Source of the DNA: Microbulbifer salipaludis
GTDB taxonomy: Bacteria > Pseudomonadota > Gammaproteobacteria > Pseudomonadales > Cellvibrionaceae
Assembly: GCF_017303155.1 (NCBI RefSeq)
Contig: NZ_JAEKJR010000002.1
Span: 2,108,001 to 2,172,000 of the forward strand
DNA length: 64,000 nt
Direction of reading: 5' to 3'
Of the stretch, positions 26,409-35,654 are shown piece after piece; position 1 is the stretch's first letter, and every line of letters starts with the position of its first letter. The translations under genes and the position numbers were made by a program. The notes below the pieces were generated by a model. That model was not told the DNA's origin, did not search any database, and was given only the letters and a program-made list of their open reading frames with translations.

Positions 26409-28316
26409 ATGAAACTCAAGCTGACTCTGCTGGCAGCCGCCATAAGCGCGCTGGCCATCACTGGTTGTGACCGCGAACAAACGAAAACGCCGGAGTCTTC
26501 GGCTGCGGACTCTGCCCAGGTCGCCGATCAGGCAAAGGGCAACAATGCCGACACCTCTGATGCAACCGCCGGCGGCAACCCAGAAGTCATCGAAAAAACC
26601 AACCAGCTTTTCGAAGAACAGTTCCAGACCCACCTCAATCGCAGCCCGGAGTTCAAGACCTTCCTGGGTATGAAGGACGGTTACGACAAGTGGGACGACA
26701 TTTCCCCCGCTTTTGAAGAAGAAACCCACGAGATTAAAAAGAGCCAGCTGGCGGACCTGAAAAAAATTGATCCCAAGCAGCTCGACGACGCGACCCGCCT
26801 CTCCCTGGAGCTCGCTATTCGCAACCTGGAACAGGATATCGAAGGCTGGAAGTGGCGACTGCACACTTACCCGGTCAATCAGATGTACGCGGTGCACACC
26901 AGTGCGGCCTCCCTGCTGATCAACCAGCACCGCATCGACAACGTTTCCGATGCGGAAGCCTACATCTCCCGCCTGAATGCCCTGCCAACGCACTTTGAGC
27001 AACTGATTGCCAACCTGAAAGAGCGCGCCGACAAAGGCGTCATCGTGCCGAAGTTTGTATTCCCCTACGTGATCAGCGATGGCAACAACCTGATTACCGG
27101 CGCGCCGTTTGACGACGGCAAAGACAGCACCCTGTTTGCCGACTTCAAGGGCAAGGTCGAGAAGCTGGAAATTGCTGCCGAAGAAAAATCCGCACTGATC
27201 GAACAAGCCAAATCGGCGCTGCTGGACAGCGTCAAGCCGGCCTATGAAAAGCTCAATGGTTACCTGACGGAGCTGGAGAAAGTAGCCACCACCGACGACG
27301 GCGCCTGGAAACTGCCCGACGGTGACAAGTTCTATCAGCACCGCCTGAATGTCTACACCACCACCGACATGAGCGCCGACGAAATCCACCAGAAAGGGTT
27401 GGATGAGGTGAAGCGCATTCACAACGAAATGCGCGAGATCATGAAGACGGTGAAGTTTGATGGCACCCTGCAGGAATTCTTCGAATTCATGCGCACCGAC
27501 GAGCAGTTCTACTACCCGGAAACCGAGGAAGGCAAACAGCGCTACCTCAAAGAAGCCACGGCGATGATTGATAATATGAAGCAGCGTCTGGACGAGCTGT
27601 TTATCACCAAGCCCAAGGCGGATCTGATCGTCAAAGCGGTGGAACCCTTCCGTGAAAAATCCGCCGGCAAGGCCTTTTACCAGCGCCCTGCGCCGGATGG
27701 ATCCCGCCCGGGTATTTACTACGCCAACCTGTACAAGATGAGCAGCATGCCCGTGTACCAGATGGAAGCGCTCGCCTACCACGAAGGTGTGCCCGGCCAC
27801 CACATGCAGCTGTCCATCATGCAGGAACTGGAAAACGTACCCAGCTTCCGCAAGTTCGGCGGCTATACCGCTTACACCGAAGGCTGGGGCCTGTATTCCG
27901 AGCTGGTGCCCAAGGAAATCGGCCTGTACGAAGACCCCTACTCCGACTTCGGCCGCCTGGCGATGGAACTGTGGCGCGCCTGCCGCCTGGTGGTCGACAC
28001 CGGCCTGCACAGCAAGAAATGGACCCGCGAGGAAACCATCGACTGGCTGGCAGAAAACAGCCCCAACCCCCAGGGGGATGTGGTCAAAGCCATCGAGCGC
28101 TACATCGTGATGCCCGGCCAGGCCACCGCGTACAAAATCGGCATGATGAAAATTGTCGAACTGCGCGAAAACGCCAAGCAACAACTGGGCGACAAGTTCG
28201 ATATCCGCGAATTCCACGATGTAGTACTGGCCAATGGTGCCGTGCCTCTGGATGTGCTGGAGGAACTGGTTGGCGAGTGGGTTGCTAGTAAGCAAGACGC
28301 AGCCGCCGCGCAGTAA
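26409..28316 (+). CDS. DUF885 family lipoprotein, putative metal-dependent peptidase (paralogue 2)
   Basis: 635 aa. Signal peptide with lipobox ITGC, then a polar linker of about 35 residues. The domain is the canonical form of the family: YHEGVPGHHMQLSIMQEL near residue 457 with the zinc-site His pair and Glu, YTEGWGLYSELVPKEIG about 33 residues on, and GRLAMELWRACRLVVDTGLH. A C-terminal block (NGAVPLDVLEELVGEWV) is also typical. It differs clearly from paralogue 1 at 18360, so the two arose from an old duplication or separate acquisition. Both should be periplasmic and lipid-anchored. Substrates unknown. Confidence 0.88.
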   Translation: MKLKLTLLAAAISALAITGCDREQTKTPESSAADSAQVADQAKGNNADTSDATAGGNPEVIEKTNQLFEEQFQTHLNRSPEFKTFLGMKDGYDKWDDISPAFEEETHEIKKSQLADLKKIDPKQLDDATRLSLELAIRNLEQDIEGWKWRLHTYPVNQMYAVHTSAASLLINQHRIDNVSDAEAYISRLNALPTHFEQLIANLKERADKGVIVPKFVFPYVISDGNNLITGAPFDDGKDSTLFADFKGKVEKLEIAAEEKSALIEQAKSALLDSVKPAYEKLNGYLTELEKVATTDDGAWKLPDGDKFYQHRLNVYTTTDMSADEIHQKGLDEVKRIHNEMREIMKTVKFDGTLQEFFEFMRTDEQFYYPETEEGKQRYLKEATAMIDNMKQRLDELFITKPKADLIVKAVEPFREKSAGKAFYQRPAPDGSRPGIYYANLYKMSSMPVYQMEALAYHEGVPGHHMQLSIMQELENVPSFRKFGGYTAYTEGWGLYSELVPKEIGLYEDPYSDFGRLAMELWRACRLVVDTGLHSKKWTREETIDWLAENSPNPQGDVVKAIERYIVMPGQATAYKIGMMKIVELRENAKQQLGDKFDIREFHDVVLANGAVPLDVLEELVGEWVASKQDAAAAQ

Positions 28317-28345
28317 ACTTGTCTACCCCGCAGCCGGGTAACCTC

Positions 28346-28383
28346 GGCGCCCGCCATTCACACGAATTGGCGGGCGCCTTTCC
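28346..28383 (+). terminator. Probable terminator after DUF885 gene
   Basis: An 11-bp perfect stem (GGCGCCCGCCA / TGGCGGGCGCC) with an 11-nt loop, followed by only TTT. Position 30 bp past the stop supports the call; the short T-run weakens it. Confidence 0.65.
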
Positions 28384-28586
28384 GCACCGTCCTTCTACCG
28401 CTCGCCCCCTAGACCGTCCTCCTTTGCGCACTCGAAGCGCCTTGCCCAAATACATCCACGCCATTGGCACGACTCCACCCGCCAGCCCGGTTGCGGGAGA
28501 ACCAAACCCCTGCTTGACTAAAACATGACCAATTAGAGCAATGGATGCTCAAAAGCCGCCCAACGCGCCACATCAGGGAAGAAGTT

Positions 28587-31445
28587 ATGCCCCACACCAA
28601 CCAACCACAGTTTCCTCGCAAGCACCTCGCCAACGCCATCGCCAAACTAGTAGCGACCACCCTGTGCTACCTCACGATGGCCAATGGCGCCAACGCGCAA
28701 TTTGTCTGTGAAGAGGCTGGCCCGGCAAATAATACAGGCGATGGCGCCACTGCCACCGGTGGTGCTTCTGTTGCCTGCGGTACCAACGCCGAGGCCAGTG
28801 GTAACGCGTCGGTAGCCGTCGGCAACTCTGCCACGGCCAGCGGCGACAGCTCAACTTCGGTGGGCAGAGGTTCCACTGCCTCTGGCGCTTCGTCCTCTGC
28901 TCTGGGCACGGGCGCGAGCGCCACCGGTACTGCCGCCACCGCAGTAGGCAACAGCTCGCAAGCGACCGACGACAACACCAGTGCTTTCGGCGCCGAGGCC
29001 TTTGCCTCGGGGGTCGGCAGCACCGCCATCGGCACGAACAGTTTCACCAATGCCGATGCAGCTACCGCGGTAGGCGCCGCCAGCAGCGCTACGGGGGCCG
29101 CCTCCACCGCCCTCGGTGAAGGGAGCTCTGCCACAACGCAAAACAGTACAGCTGTTGGCGCAGGCGCTTCGTCTCAGGCAGAAAATGGCACCGCCATTGG
29201 CCAGGACTCTGTGGTCGCTGCGGGCGCCACTAATGGTGTCGCCCTCGGCCAGGAGGCAAATGCCAGCGCGGCTTCTGCCACGTCACTAGGTGCCCAATCC
29301 GCCGCCTCTGGTGAAAACAGTACCGCAGTGGGCGCCGCGTCACGAGCCCAGGCCGAAGGTGCCAGCGCCTTCGGGCAAAATGCGCAGGCCTCCGGCACCA
29401 ACAGCACCGCTCTGGGCCTTGGCTCCTCCGCCTCACAACTATCCGCCACCGCCGTGGGTGCCAATGCCATTGCCTCTGGCTCTGAAAGCACCGCACTGGG
29501 CCAAAACGCACAGGCTACGGCCAACAACGCCACGGCCCTGGGTGAAACCGCCAACGCCAGCGGTGAATCCTCCCTCGCCGTGGGACAGAACTCCGCCGCC
29601 CAGGCTGCACGCGCGACCGCCGTGGGCCAGGAAGCCAAGGCGGAAGAAACCGATACAACCGCCCTTGGTAACCTTGCCACCTCGACAGCAGCCAGTGGCA
29701 CCGCGGTGGGTGCCTCGTCAAACGCCCTTGGCGAGCAGAGTACTGCAGTGGGCGCCAATACCTTTGCCGTGGGGAACAGCAGCACCGCCGTGGGCCAGGG
29801 GTCTAATGCCACGGGCGCCCAAGCGACCTCTCTTGGCTCTCAAGCCAGCGCCGGCGGTGCCGACGCGACCGCACTGGGTTCTGGCAGCAGTGCAGCGCAA
29901 AACAACGGAACCGCCACCGGTGCCAACGCCAGCGCGGGGCTGAACGCCAGCGCTTTTGGTCATAGCGCCAACGCCTCAGGCACCAACACAACGGCGGTCG
30001 GTAGTGCCGCGACGGCGAGCCAGATAAACGCCACCGCCGTTGGCCAAGGAACACAAGCGACGGGCGAGGGCGCGAGCGCCTTCGGCGTTGGCGCAAACGC
30101 CAGCGGCGCGTCCTCCGTCGCCTCCGGTCAAGGTGCGCAGGCCACTGCCGGCAGCGCAACCGCTCTGGGCAGCACATCACGGGCCGAGGCCACAAATTCG
30201 GTGGCACTGGGTAAAGGCTCTGTGGCGGATCAGGCAAATACAGTTTCGGTAGGCACGGTTGGTAACGAGAGACGCATCGTCAACGTTGCCCCCGGCACCG
30301 ACGGCACCGACGCAGTGAATGTCGATCAACTGGATCAACAAAACCAGGACTTGATGCAAAAAATCACCGATGGTGATGCGCAGACGCTGATCGATGCCAA
30401 CAATTACACCAATGGGGAAATCACGACACTCAACAACAGCCTGATGCAGAAAATCACCGATGGTGATGCGCAGACACTTATCGATGCCAACAGCTATACC
30501 GACCAGCAGGTGACCGATTCCAGCAACCAGCTGATGCAAAAAATCACCGATGGCGACCAGCAGACACTGCAGCAGGCCAACACCTACACCGACCAGCAGG
30601 TGACCGACTCCAGCAATCAGCTGATGCAAAAAATCACCGACGGTGACCAGCAGACTCTGCAGCAGGCCAACACCTACACCGACCAGCAGGTGACCGACTC
30701 CAGCAATCAGCTGATGCAGAAAATCACCGACGGTGACCAGCAGACCCTGCAGAAGGCCAACACCTACACCGACCAGCAGGTGACTGACTCCAGCAATCAG
30801 CTGATGCAGAAAATCACCGACGGTGACCAACAGACTCTGCAGCAGGCCAACACCTACACCGACCAGCAGGTGACCGACTCCAGCAATCAGCTGATGCAGA
30901 AAATCACCGATGGTGACCAGCAGACTCTGCAGCAGGCCAACACCTACACCGACCAGCAGGTGACTAGCTCCAGCAACCAGCTGATGCAGAAAATCACCGA
31001 TGGCAACCAGCAGACATTGCGCAAGTCTAACGCCTATACCGACCGGAGCTCTGCGCAAACACTGCAACAGGCTAATCGCTATACCGACCAGCGCGTCGCT
31101 GAAATCGCTGGATTCAATTTCCGGGGTTTGCAGCAATTCAACAGTCGCATGGATGACTTCGACCAGCGTCTGAACCAGACCAACACCCGCGTGGACCGCA
31201 TCGGTGCCATGGGTATCGCCATGCAGCAAACCGCAATCAACGCCGGTGGCTCCAGCTGTAAGAACTGGCGGGACTGGAATGAATGTCGCGGGCGAATCTC
31301 TGTAGGGGCCGGTTGGTTGAATGGCGAAAGCGCCGTGTCGATTGGCTACGGTCGTCCACTGGGAGAGAGCGGCCGGATTAGCTTTGGTGGTGCCTTCAGT
31401 GGCAGTGAGGCCGGCGGTGGTATCGGCTTTGGCTTCGATCTGTAG
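28587..31445 (+). CDS. YadA-type trimeric autotransporter adhesin
   Basis: 952 aa from the ATG at 28587 (AGGGAAGAAG upstream). Signal peptide ends near ANGANAQ. Residues about 45-560 are a YadA/Hia-like head of some 35 imperfect 14-residue units of the form TAVGxxSxASGxxAxAxG. A neck follows (GNERRIVNVAPGTDGTDAVN). The stalk is eight 30-residue coiled-coil units (LMQKITDGDQQTLQQANTYT and so on). The last 80 residues are a YadA anchor (GAMGIAMQQTAINAG, VGAGWLNGESAVSIGYGRP) that trimerises into a 12-strand pore. Two oddities: the anchor carries two Cys in SSCKNWRDWNECRGR, and the protein ends in Leu rather than an aromatic residue. The role is surface adhesion or self-association. Confidence 0.92.
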   Translation: MPHTNQPQFPRKHLANAIAKLVATTLCYLTMANGANAQFVCEEAGPANNTGDGATATGGASVACGTNAEASGNASVAVGNSATASGDSSTSVGRGSTASGASSSALGTGASATGTAATAVGNSSQATDDNTSAFGAEAFASGVGSTAIGTNSFTNADAATAVGAASSATGAASTALGEGSSATTQNSTAVGAGASSQAENGTAIGQDSVVAAGATNGVALGQEANASAASATSLGAQSAASGENSTAVGAASRAQAEGASAFGQNAQASGTNSTALGLGSSASQLSATAVGANAIASGSESTALGQNAQATANNATALGETANASGESSLAVGQNSAAQAARATAVGQEAKAEETDTTALGNLATSTAASGTAVGASSNALGEQSTAVGANTFAVGNSSTAVGQGSNATGAQATSLGSQASAGGADATALGSGSSAAQNNGTATGANASAGLNASAFGHSANASGTNTTAVGSAATASQINATAVGQGTQATGEGASAFGVGANASGASSVASGQGAQATAGSATALGSTSRAEATNSVALGKGSVADQANTVSVGTVGNERRIVNVAPGTDGTDAVNVDQLDQQNQDLMQKITDGDAQTLIDANNYTNGEITTLNNSLMQKITDGDAQTLIDANSYTDQQVTDSSNQLMQKITDGDQQTLQQANTYTDQQVTDSSNQLMQKITDGDQQTLQQANTYTDQQVTDSSNQLMQKITDGDQQTLQKANTYTDQQVTDSSNQLMQKITDGDQQTLQQANTYTDQQVTDSSNQLMQKITDGDQQTLQQANTYTDQQVTSSSNQLMQKITDGNQQTLRKSNAYTDRSSAQTLQQANRYTDQRVAEIAGFNFRGLQQFNSRMDDFDQRLNQTNTRVDRIGAMGIAMQQTAINAGGSSCKNWRDWNECRGRISVGAGWLNGESAVSIGYGRPLGESGRISFGGAFSGSEAGGGIGFGFDL
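30351..31070 (+). repeat. Eight tandem 90-bp repeats encoding the adhesin stalk
   Basis: Units start at 30351, 30441, 30531, 30621, 30711, 30801, 30891 and 30981, all in frame (30 codons each). Units three to seven are nearly identical at the DNA level; the first two and the last are diverged. Each begins with TTGATGCA or CTGATGCA. Recombination between units could change stalk length without shifting the frame. Confidence 0.95.
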
Positions 31446-31491
31446 CCGATCGATATGCACCATAAATAGGCAGCTCCTTCCAAGAGCGCAC

Positions 31492-31520
31492 AAGCCGGGG
31501 CAGCAATGCCCCGGCTTTTT
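31492..31520 (+). terminator. Intrinsic terminator of the adhesin gene
   Basis: A 10-bp perfect stem (AAGCCGGGGC / GCCCCGGCTT) with a 6-nt loop and five T. Confidence 0.92.
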
Positions 31521-31609
31521 CTTTTCCCCATTCCCCATTTACAATGCGTCTTCGGCCGTGTTGTACATATCGGCAAGAACAATAATCAATTTTCCGGAAC
31601 TGGACGCAA

Positions 31610-33628
31610 ATGGATTTTCGCACTGGCAAGCTGGCGCTGTGGCTGGCTTTTTCAAGTGGCCTGGCTCTCACTGGCTGCACCCTCGCCCAAAAATTCCTCG
31701 AACCCAACCTCGTTAAGGAACACGTCCGCGAGGTGCGCTACCTGGACCAGGGGTGGTCGGAGGAAGATCGCCAGCTGTTTTACAACACACCCCAGGGCAC
31801 CGAATTACAGGGCTTGCACTATGAATGGCTGAAGGCCCTGGAACTGCCATTTTCCCGGGAAAAACTGGCCAGCCCGGAGAACCTGCGCGGCTGGGGATTT
31901 ATTGTCGAGTCCGGGGATGACTCGGCACAGAATACCGGCGTGCACCCGGTTGGCATGGGCCGCCATGTAAATCCCACGGACGACTCCGTGCGTCTTGACC
32001 TGGGCTGTGCGCTCTGCCATACCGGCGAGCTGCACTACAACGGTATCGCCCTGCGGGTAGACGGCGGCCAGGCGATTCACGGCATGTCCACGGGCGCGCC
32101 CGGGGAGTTCACGCACTCCATTGGCGCAACCGCGCTGGAGATGCGCTTTAATCCGCTGAAGTGGAACCGGTTTGCGGATGCCATCGCCGGTGAGGACCCG
32201 GCCAAGCGGGACCAGTTAAAGCAGGAATTCGCGGCATTCCGGGAGCGCTTCTTTACCTTCGCGGCGGGCCCCGGAAATCCCAAAAACTTCCCCACCACCG
32301 AGGGCCGGGGGCGTACCGACGCCGTTGGGCGAATCGGCAATGTGGTGTTTGGCTACAACCTCGGCATCGAAGAGAATTACAAGACAGCCGATGCACCGGT
32401 GAGCTACCCGTTTCTGTGGGATATCTGGCGCTTCGACTGGGTGCAGTACACCGGGTTTACCAATCAGGCCATGGCCCGCAACGTGGGAGAGAGCCTGGGC
32501 GTGATGGCTCCGGTAAAGCTGGTCGACGAGGCTGGTGCACTGCTGCCGGAGGAAGAATTCGGCCAGTCCACCATCAATGTGCAGGGTATGCAGTGTATTG
32601 AAACCACCTTGCGCAAGCTGCGTCCACCAAAATGGCCAGAGGAAGTACTGGGCAATATCGATATCGCAAAGGCGCGCCGCGGCAAGGACCTGTTCGCCGA
32701 TCAATGCGCCCACTGCCACGGCCCTCACCCGTCCAAACCCTATGCTTGGCAACTGGCCGCCGGCCCCGGGGATAACCCGGGCAACCAGCGCAGCGTCAAC
32801 TGGCAGTGGGATATGTCCGGGCAGATTTCCTACGACGCCACCAATCGCCCGGTGCGCGAAGACTGGCGGGAATCCCTGTGGGCCATTCCGTGGATTGATG
32901 TGCAGGTCATCGGCACCGACCCCACAGCCGCCGAGAACTACGTCAACCACACCTATGACCCGGGCCCACTGGTGGCCAAGAACCCGCACGACCCGGACGA
33001 TGCGCGCAATCGACAGGTCAACGCCGGCGACGGACTGCAATTATTACTGAACAAGCTGGTGCCCGTGCTGTACGAAAACAGCGGCGTGTCCAGTGACAAC
33101 AATGGCGTTGCCGATTATGACGGCCTGAATGTGCCATTCCGTATCGCCAACAAGACCGCCTACAAAGCACGACCCTTACACGGGGTCTGGGCCACACCGC
33201 CCTTCCTGCACAATGGCTCTGTACCCACCATCCACGACCTGCTCTCACCGCTGGAAGCGCGCCCGGAGCGCTTCGCGGTTGGTCACCGCGAATACAATCC
33301 GCAAAAGCTGGGCTATGTCACCGACAATCGCCCGGGAACCTTCACCTTCGATACCACACAAACCGGCAACAGCAATGCCGGGCACCTGTTCACCGATGCC
33401 GATGTGGCCGGGCGGATTGGACGACGGCTGCGCGAAGGCGAGCGTATGGCGCTGCTCGAATATCTGAAGGTCATGGGGAACCCGGACTTCAGCGCAGCGC
33501 TGGGCGGTGACCCACAGAACTGGGCGCAATACCCCGCGCCGCCAGCGAGTGCCATCGGCGAGCAAGCCTGTAATGCATTTCGCCACGCAACCGCCTCCGT
33601 ATCTACAACAGAGGAGGCCGCTTTGTGA
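31610..33628 (+). CDS. RoxA-like dihaem cytochrome c lipoprotein
   Basis: 672 aa. Signal peptide with lipobox LTGC, so it should be anchored in the periplasm or at the surface. Two haem-binding motifs are present: CALCH near residue 133 and CAHCH near residue 366. The C-terminal PLHGVWATPPFLHNGSVPTI is the conserved segment seen in dihaem peroxidase/RoxA-like cytochromes. RoxA itself cleaves polyisoprene oxidatively; most relatives have no known substrate. Its stop overlaps the GTG of a catalase-like gene by 4 bp, so the two are coupled and probably act together on a peroxide or oxidised product. A MauG/CcpA-type peroxidase role is the main alternative. Confidence 0.78.
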   Translation: MDFRTGKLALWLAFSSGLALTGCTLAQKFLEPNLVKEHVREVRYLDQGWSEEDRQLFYNTPQGTELQGLHYEWLKALELPFSREKLASPENLRGWGFIVESGDDSAQNTGVHPVGMGRHVNPTDDSVRLDLGCALCHTGELHYNGIALRVDGGQAIHGMSTGAPGEFTHSIGATALEMRFNPLKWNRFADAIAGEDPAKRDQLKQEFAAFRERFFTFAAGPGNPKNFPTTEGRGRTDAVGRIGNVVFGYNLGIEENYKTADAPVSYPFLWDIWRFDWVQYTGFTNQAMARNVGESLGVMAPVKLVDEAGALLPEEEFGQSTINVQGMQCIETTLRKLRPPKWPEEVLGNIDIAKARRGKDLFADQCAHCHGPHPSKPYAWQLAAGPGDNPGNQRSVNWQWDMSGQISYDATNRPVREDWRESLWAIPWIDVQVIGTDPTAAENYVNHTYDPGPLVAKNPHDPDDARNRQVNAGDGLQLLLNKLVPVLYENSGVSSDNNGVADYDGLNVPFRIANKTAYKARPLHGVWATPPFLHNGSVPTIHDLLSPLEARPERFAVGHREYNPQKLGYVTDNRPGTFTFDTTQTGNSNAGHLFTDADVAGRIGRRLREGERMALLEYLKVMGNPDFSAALGGDPQNWAQYPAPPASAIGEQACNAFRHATASVSTTEEAAL

Positions 33629-34971
33629 ATCAGCACCCAAGAGGATTCCTGCTCACCGCCTGCATGTTAGCGACGGCCCTGCACCCGTCTGCGGGCACCG
33701 CAGAAACCGGTGTCGCCGAATCGGTGGAAGCGAGCATCGCGCAACTGGACATGCAGATCTCCGCGGCCGAGCAGGCGGCGATTGTCTCCGCCATCACGTC
33801 CGCCCGTGAAATTTCCCGCATCGCCCACCAGCACAACAGTCCCGCCCACGGCAATCTCTACCGTCGGGATGCCCATGCCAAGGCCACGGGCTGTGTACGT
33901 GCGGAATTTGAGGTGAACGGTGATATCCCCGCACAGTTTCAGCAGAGTGTATTTGCCAGCCCCGGGCACACCTACCAGGCATGGGTACGTTTTTCCAACG
34001 GGGACATGCTGGTACAGCCAGATGGCAAAGGGGATGCGCGGGGGATGGCGGTGAAGGTGATGGGTGCCGAGGGCCCTGCAATTGCCCCGGAGCTGGGCAG
34101 CGGTGATGAGACCGGCGAGGCAAACCAGGACTTCATCATGACCAATATGCCGGCCTTTTTTAATCGCAATATTTTTGACTACGCCGAGAACATGCAACAT
34201 CTGGCCAGGCTGGACCGGAAAGGCTGGTTTTTCAGCCTGTGGCCACCGCGGCTGCACCTGAAAGAAACGATCCGGGCCTATCAGACGGTATCGTCAAAAA
34301 TCGACACACCGCTCGCGGAGCAGTACTTCTCCATGCTGCCCTATCAGCTGGGGGACACAACGGTTAAATTTTCCAGCCGGCCCTGCCCCGGTGCCCACTA
34401 CCGGCCCACCGTCGACACCACTGCGGACGACTTCTTAACCCGGCAAATGGCCGACACCCTACAATCGGGCTCTGCCTGCTTCGAATTTATGGTGCAGCCT
34501 CGGCCAGACAACGCCTCTGCCGACGAGATGCCACTGGATGACGCCACGGTAATCTGGGAGGAAGAAAAAGCGCCCTTCATACCCATCGCGCGACTTCATA
34601 TTCCGCCGCAGACGTTTACCGGGGAGGCGCAGCAGCAATTCTGCGAAAACCTGTCAATGAATCCCTGGCGCGGCGTCGGCGCCTGGAAGCCCCTGGGCAG
34701 CCTCAACCGCGCGCGTCGACTGGTCTATCACGCGGTGTCTGAATTCCGTCACGCACGCAACCGGGCGCCGCAGGTGGAGCCCGCAAACTGGTGTGTGCCC
34801 GGAGACAACACGCCCTGCACCCCTCAGCAGGGCCTGAATATTCGCAAACCCGTCTGGCCGCTACCGCGCTGCTTTGATGGCCTGTTCCAGCCACTGGATG
34901 GCACCGCCGCTAGCAGCCAGTGTACCCGGGGCTACGGGGCCGAACTCGCAGAGGGCGAGCCCGCCTATTGA
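33625..34971 (+). CDS. Exported catalase-like haem protein (SrpA/y4iL-type)
   Basis: 448 aa with a GTG start overlapping the upstream stop (GTGA). A signal peptide ([20 protein letters not shown]) directs it to the periplasm. The body is a reduced catalase fold: [20 protein letters not shown] near the position of the catalytic His segment, [34 protein letters not shown], and later [20 protein letters not shown] resembling the proximal Tyr-Arg segment. It lacks the long C-terminal part of true catalases. Family members may be peroxidases or catalases of low activity. Coupled to the dihaem cytochrome; convergent with sodC, overlapping its end by 7 bp. Confidence 0.8.
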   Translation: MNQHPRGFLLTACMLATALHPSAGTAETGVAESVEASIAQLDMQISAAEQAAIVSAITSAREISRIAHQHNSPAHGNLYRRDAHAKATGCVRAEFEVNGDIPAQFQQSVFASPGHTYQAWVRFSNGDMLVQPDGKGDARGMAVKVMGAEGPAIAPELGSGDETGEANQDFIMTNMPAFFNRNIFDYAENMQHLARLDRKGWFFSLWPPRLHLKETIRAYQTVSSKIDTPLAEQYFSMLPYQLGDTTVKFSSRPCPGAHYRPTVDTTADDFLTRQMADTLQSGSACFEFMVQPRPDNASADEMPLDDATVIWEEEKAPFIPIARLHIPPQTFTGEAQQQFCENLSMNPWRGVGAWKPLGSLNRARRLVYHAVSEFRHARNRAPQVEPANWCVPGDNTPCTPQQGLNIRKPVWPLPRCFDGLFQPLDGTAASSQCTRGYGAELAEGEPAY

Positions 34972-35504
34972 ATCACGCCGCAGGCGATACGCGAGCCACC
35001 CCCACCCAGAGGCTTGGGGTGATCCGAAAAGTTATCGCCACCGGCATGGATCATTAACGCGCGCCCCTTGAGGTCGGCGACTTTCACGCGGGGCGCCAAT
35101 ACCGGCGACGTGGCCCGGCCATCGCTGTCCACATACAGAGACGGCAGGTCGCCCAAATGGCCATCCCCCCAGGGCAACCCGTGTTTGCCGGTTTCTTTCG
35201 GGTCGTAATGACCACCTGCCGACAGCGCCGGCACCATCTTGCCGTCTTTTTCCCCGGGCTCACAGCTGCCGTTCTGGTGCAAATGGAACCCGTGCAGCCC
35301 CTGGGGCAGCCCTTTCAGGTTGGGGGTAAACACCAGTCCGTAGGGGGTTTCGGAGATGGTCACCGTGCCCAGCATGGTACCCACCCCCTTGCTGTCGACT
35401 TTCAACACACTGACCACGGTTTCCGCGCTGGCTGACATTGCCAGACCCGCGATCACCGCGGCGAAACCGCAGCCTACTACCATTTTTCGGGCAATCCGGA
35501 ACAT
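34965..35504 (-). CDS. sodC: Periplasmic Cu-Zn superoxide dismutase
   Basis: 179 aa from the ATG at 35504, preceded by GGAGGA; an in-frame GTG 12 bp upstream would consume that site. Signal peptide ([20 protein letters not shown]). Copper and zinc ligands: [33 protein letters not shown] and [13 protein letters not shown]. Two Cys (SCEPG and IACGVI) form the usual disulfide. It removes superoxide in the periplasm. Convergent with the catalase-like gene, whose stop it overlaps by 7 bp. Confidence 0.96.
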   Translation of the reverse strand: MFRIARKMVVGCGFAAVIAGLAMSASAETVVSVLKVDSKGVGTMLGTVTISETPYGLVFTPNLKGLPQGLHGFHLHQNGSCEPGEKDGKMVPALSAGGHYDPKETGKHGLPWGDGHLGDLPSLYVDSDGRATSPVLAPRVKVADLKGRALMIHAGGDNFSDHPKPLGGGGSRIACGVIQ

Positions 35505-35612
35505 GCATTCCTCCACTATTTACCAACGTTATCGAAAGCGTTATCCGCAACACCGGCACCAAAGCCGGCGGGAAAATACACATTAATGACTACAGTGTAG
35601 AAGCAAATGAAG

Positions 35613-35642
35613 AAAAGGCCGGGCAATTGCCGCGGCCTTTTT
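35613..35642 (-). terminator. Intrinsic terminator of hda
   Basis: Stem AAAAGGCC / GGCCTTTT with an interior loop around GGGCAATTGCCGC. Read on the minus strand it ends in T-rich sequence 13 bp past the hda stop. Confidence 0.75.
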
Positions 35643-35654
35643 CCGGAGGCAGGT

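Noticed and set aside
26358..28295. Long minus-strand frame opposite the second DUF885 gene
   Set aside because: Antisense shadow; the plus strand encodes a complete lipoprotein with conserved motifs.
30351..31070. Tandem repeats considered as a CRISPR array
   Set aside because: There are no spacers, the unit is 90 bp and in frame, and no cas genes are near.
30177..31538. Minus-strand frame with repeated LVGVGVGLLQSL-like units
   Set aside because: It is the antisense of the in-frame stalk repeats of the adhesin; the repeats, not selection, keep it open.
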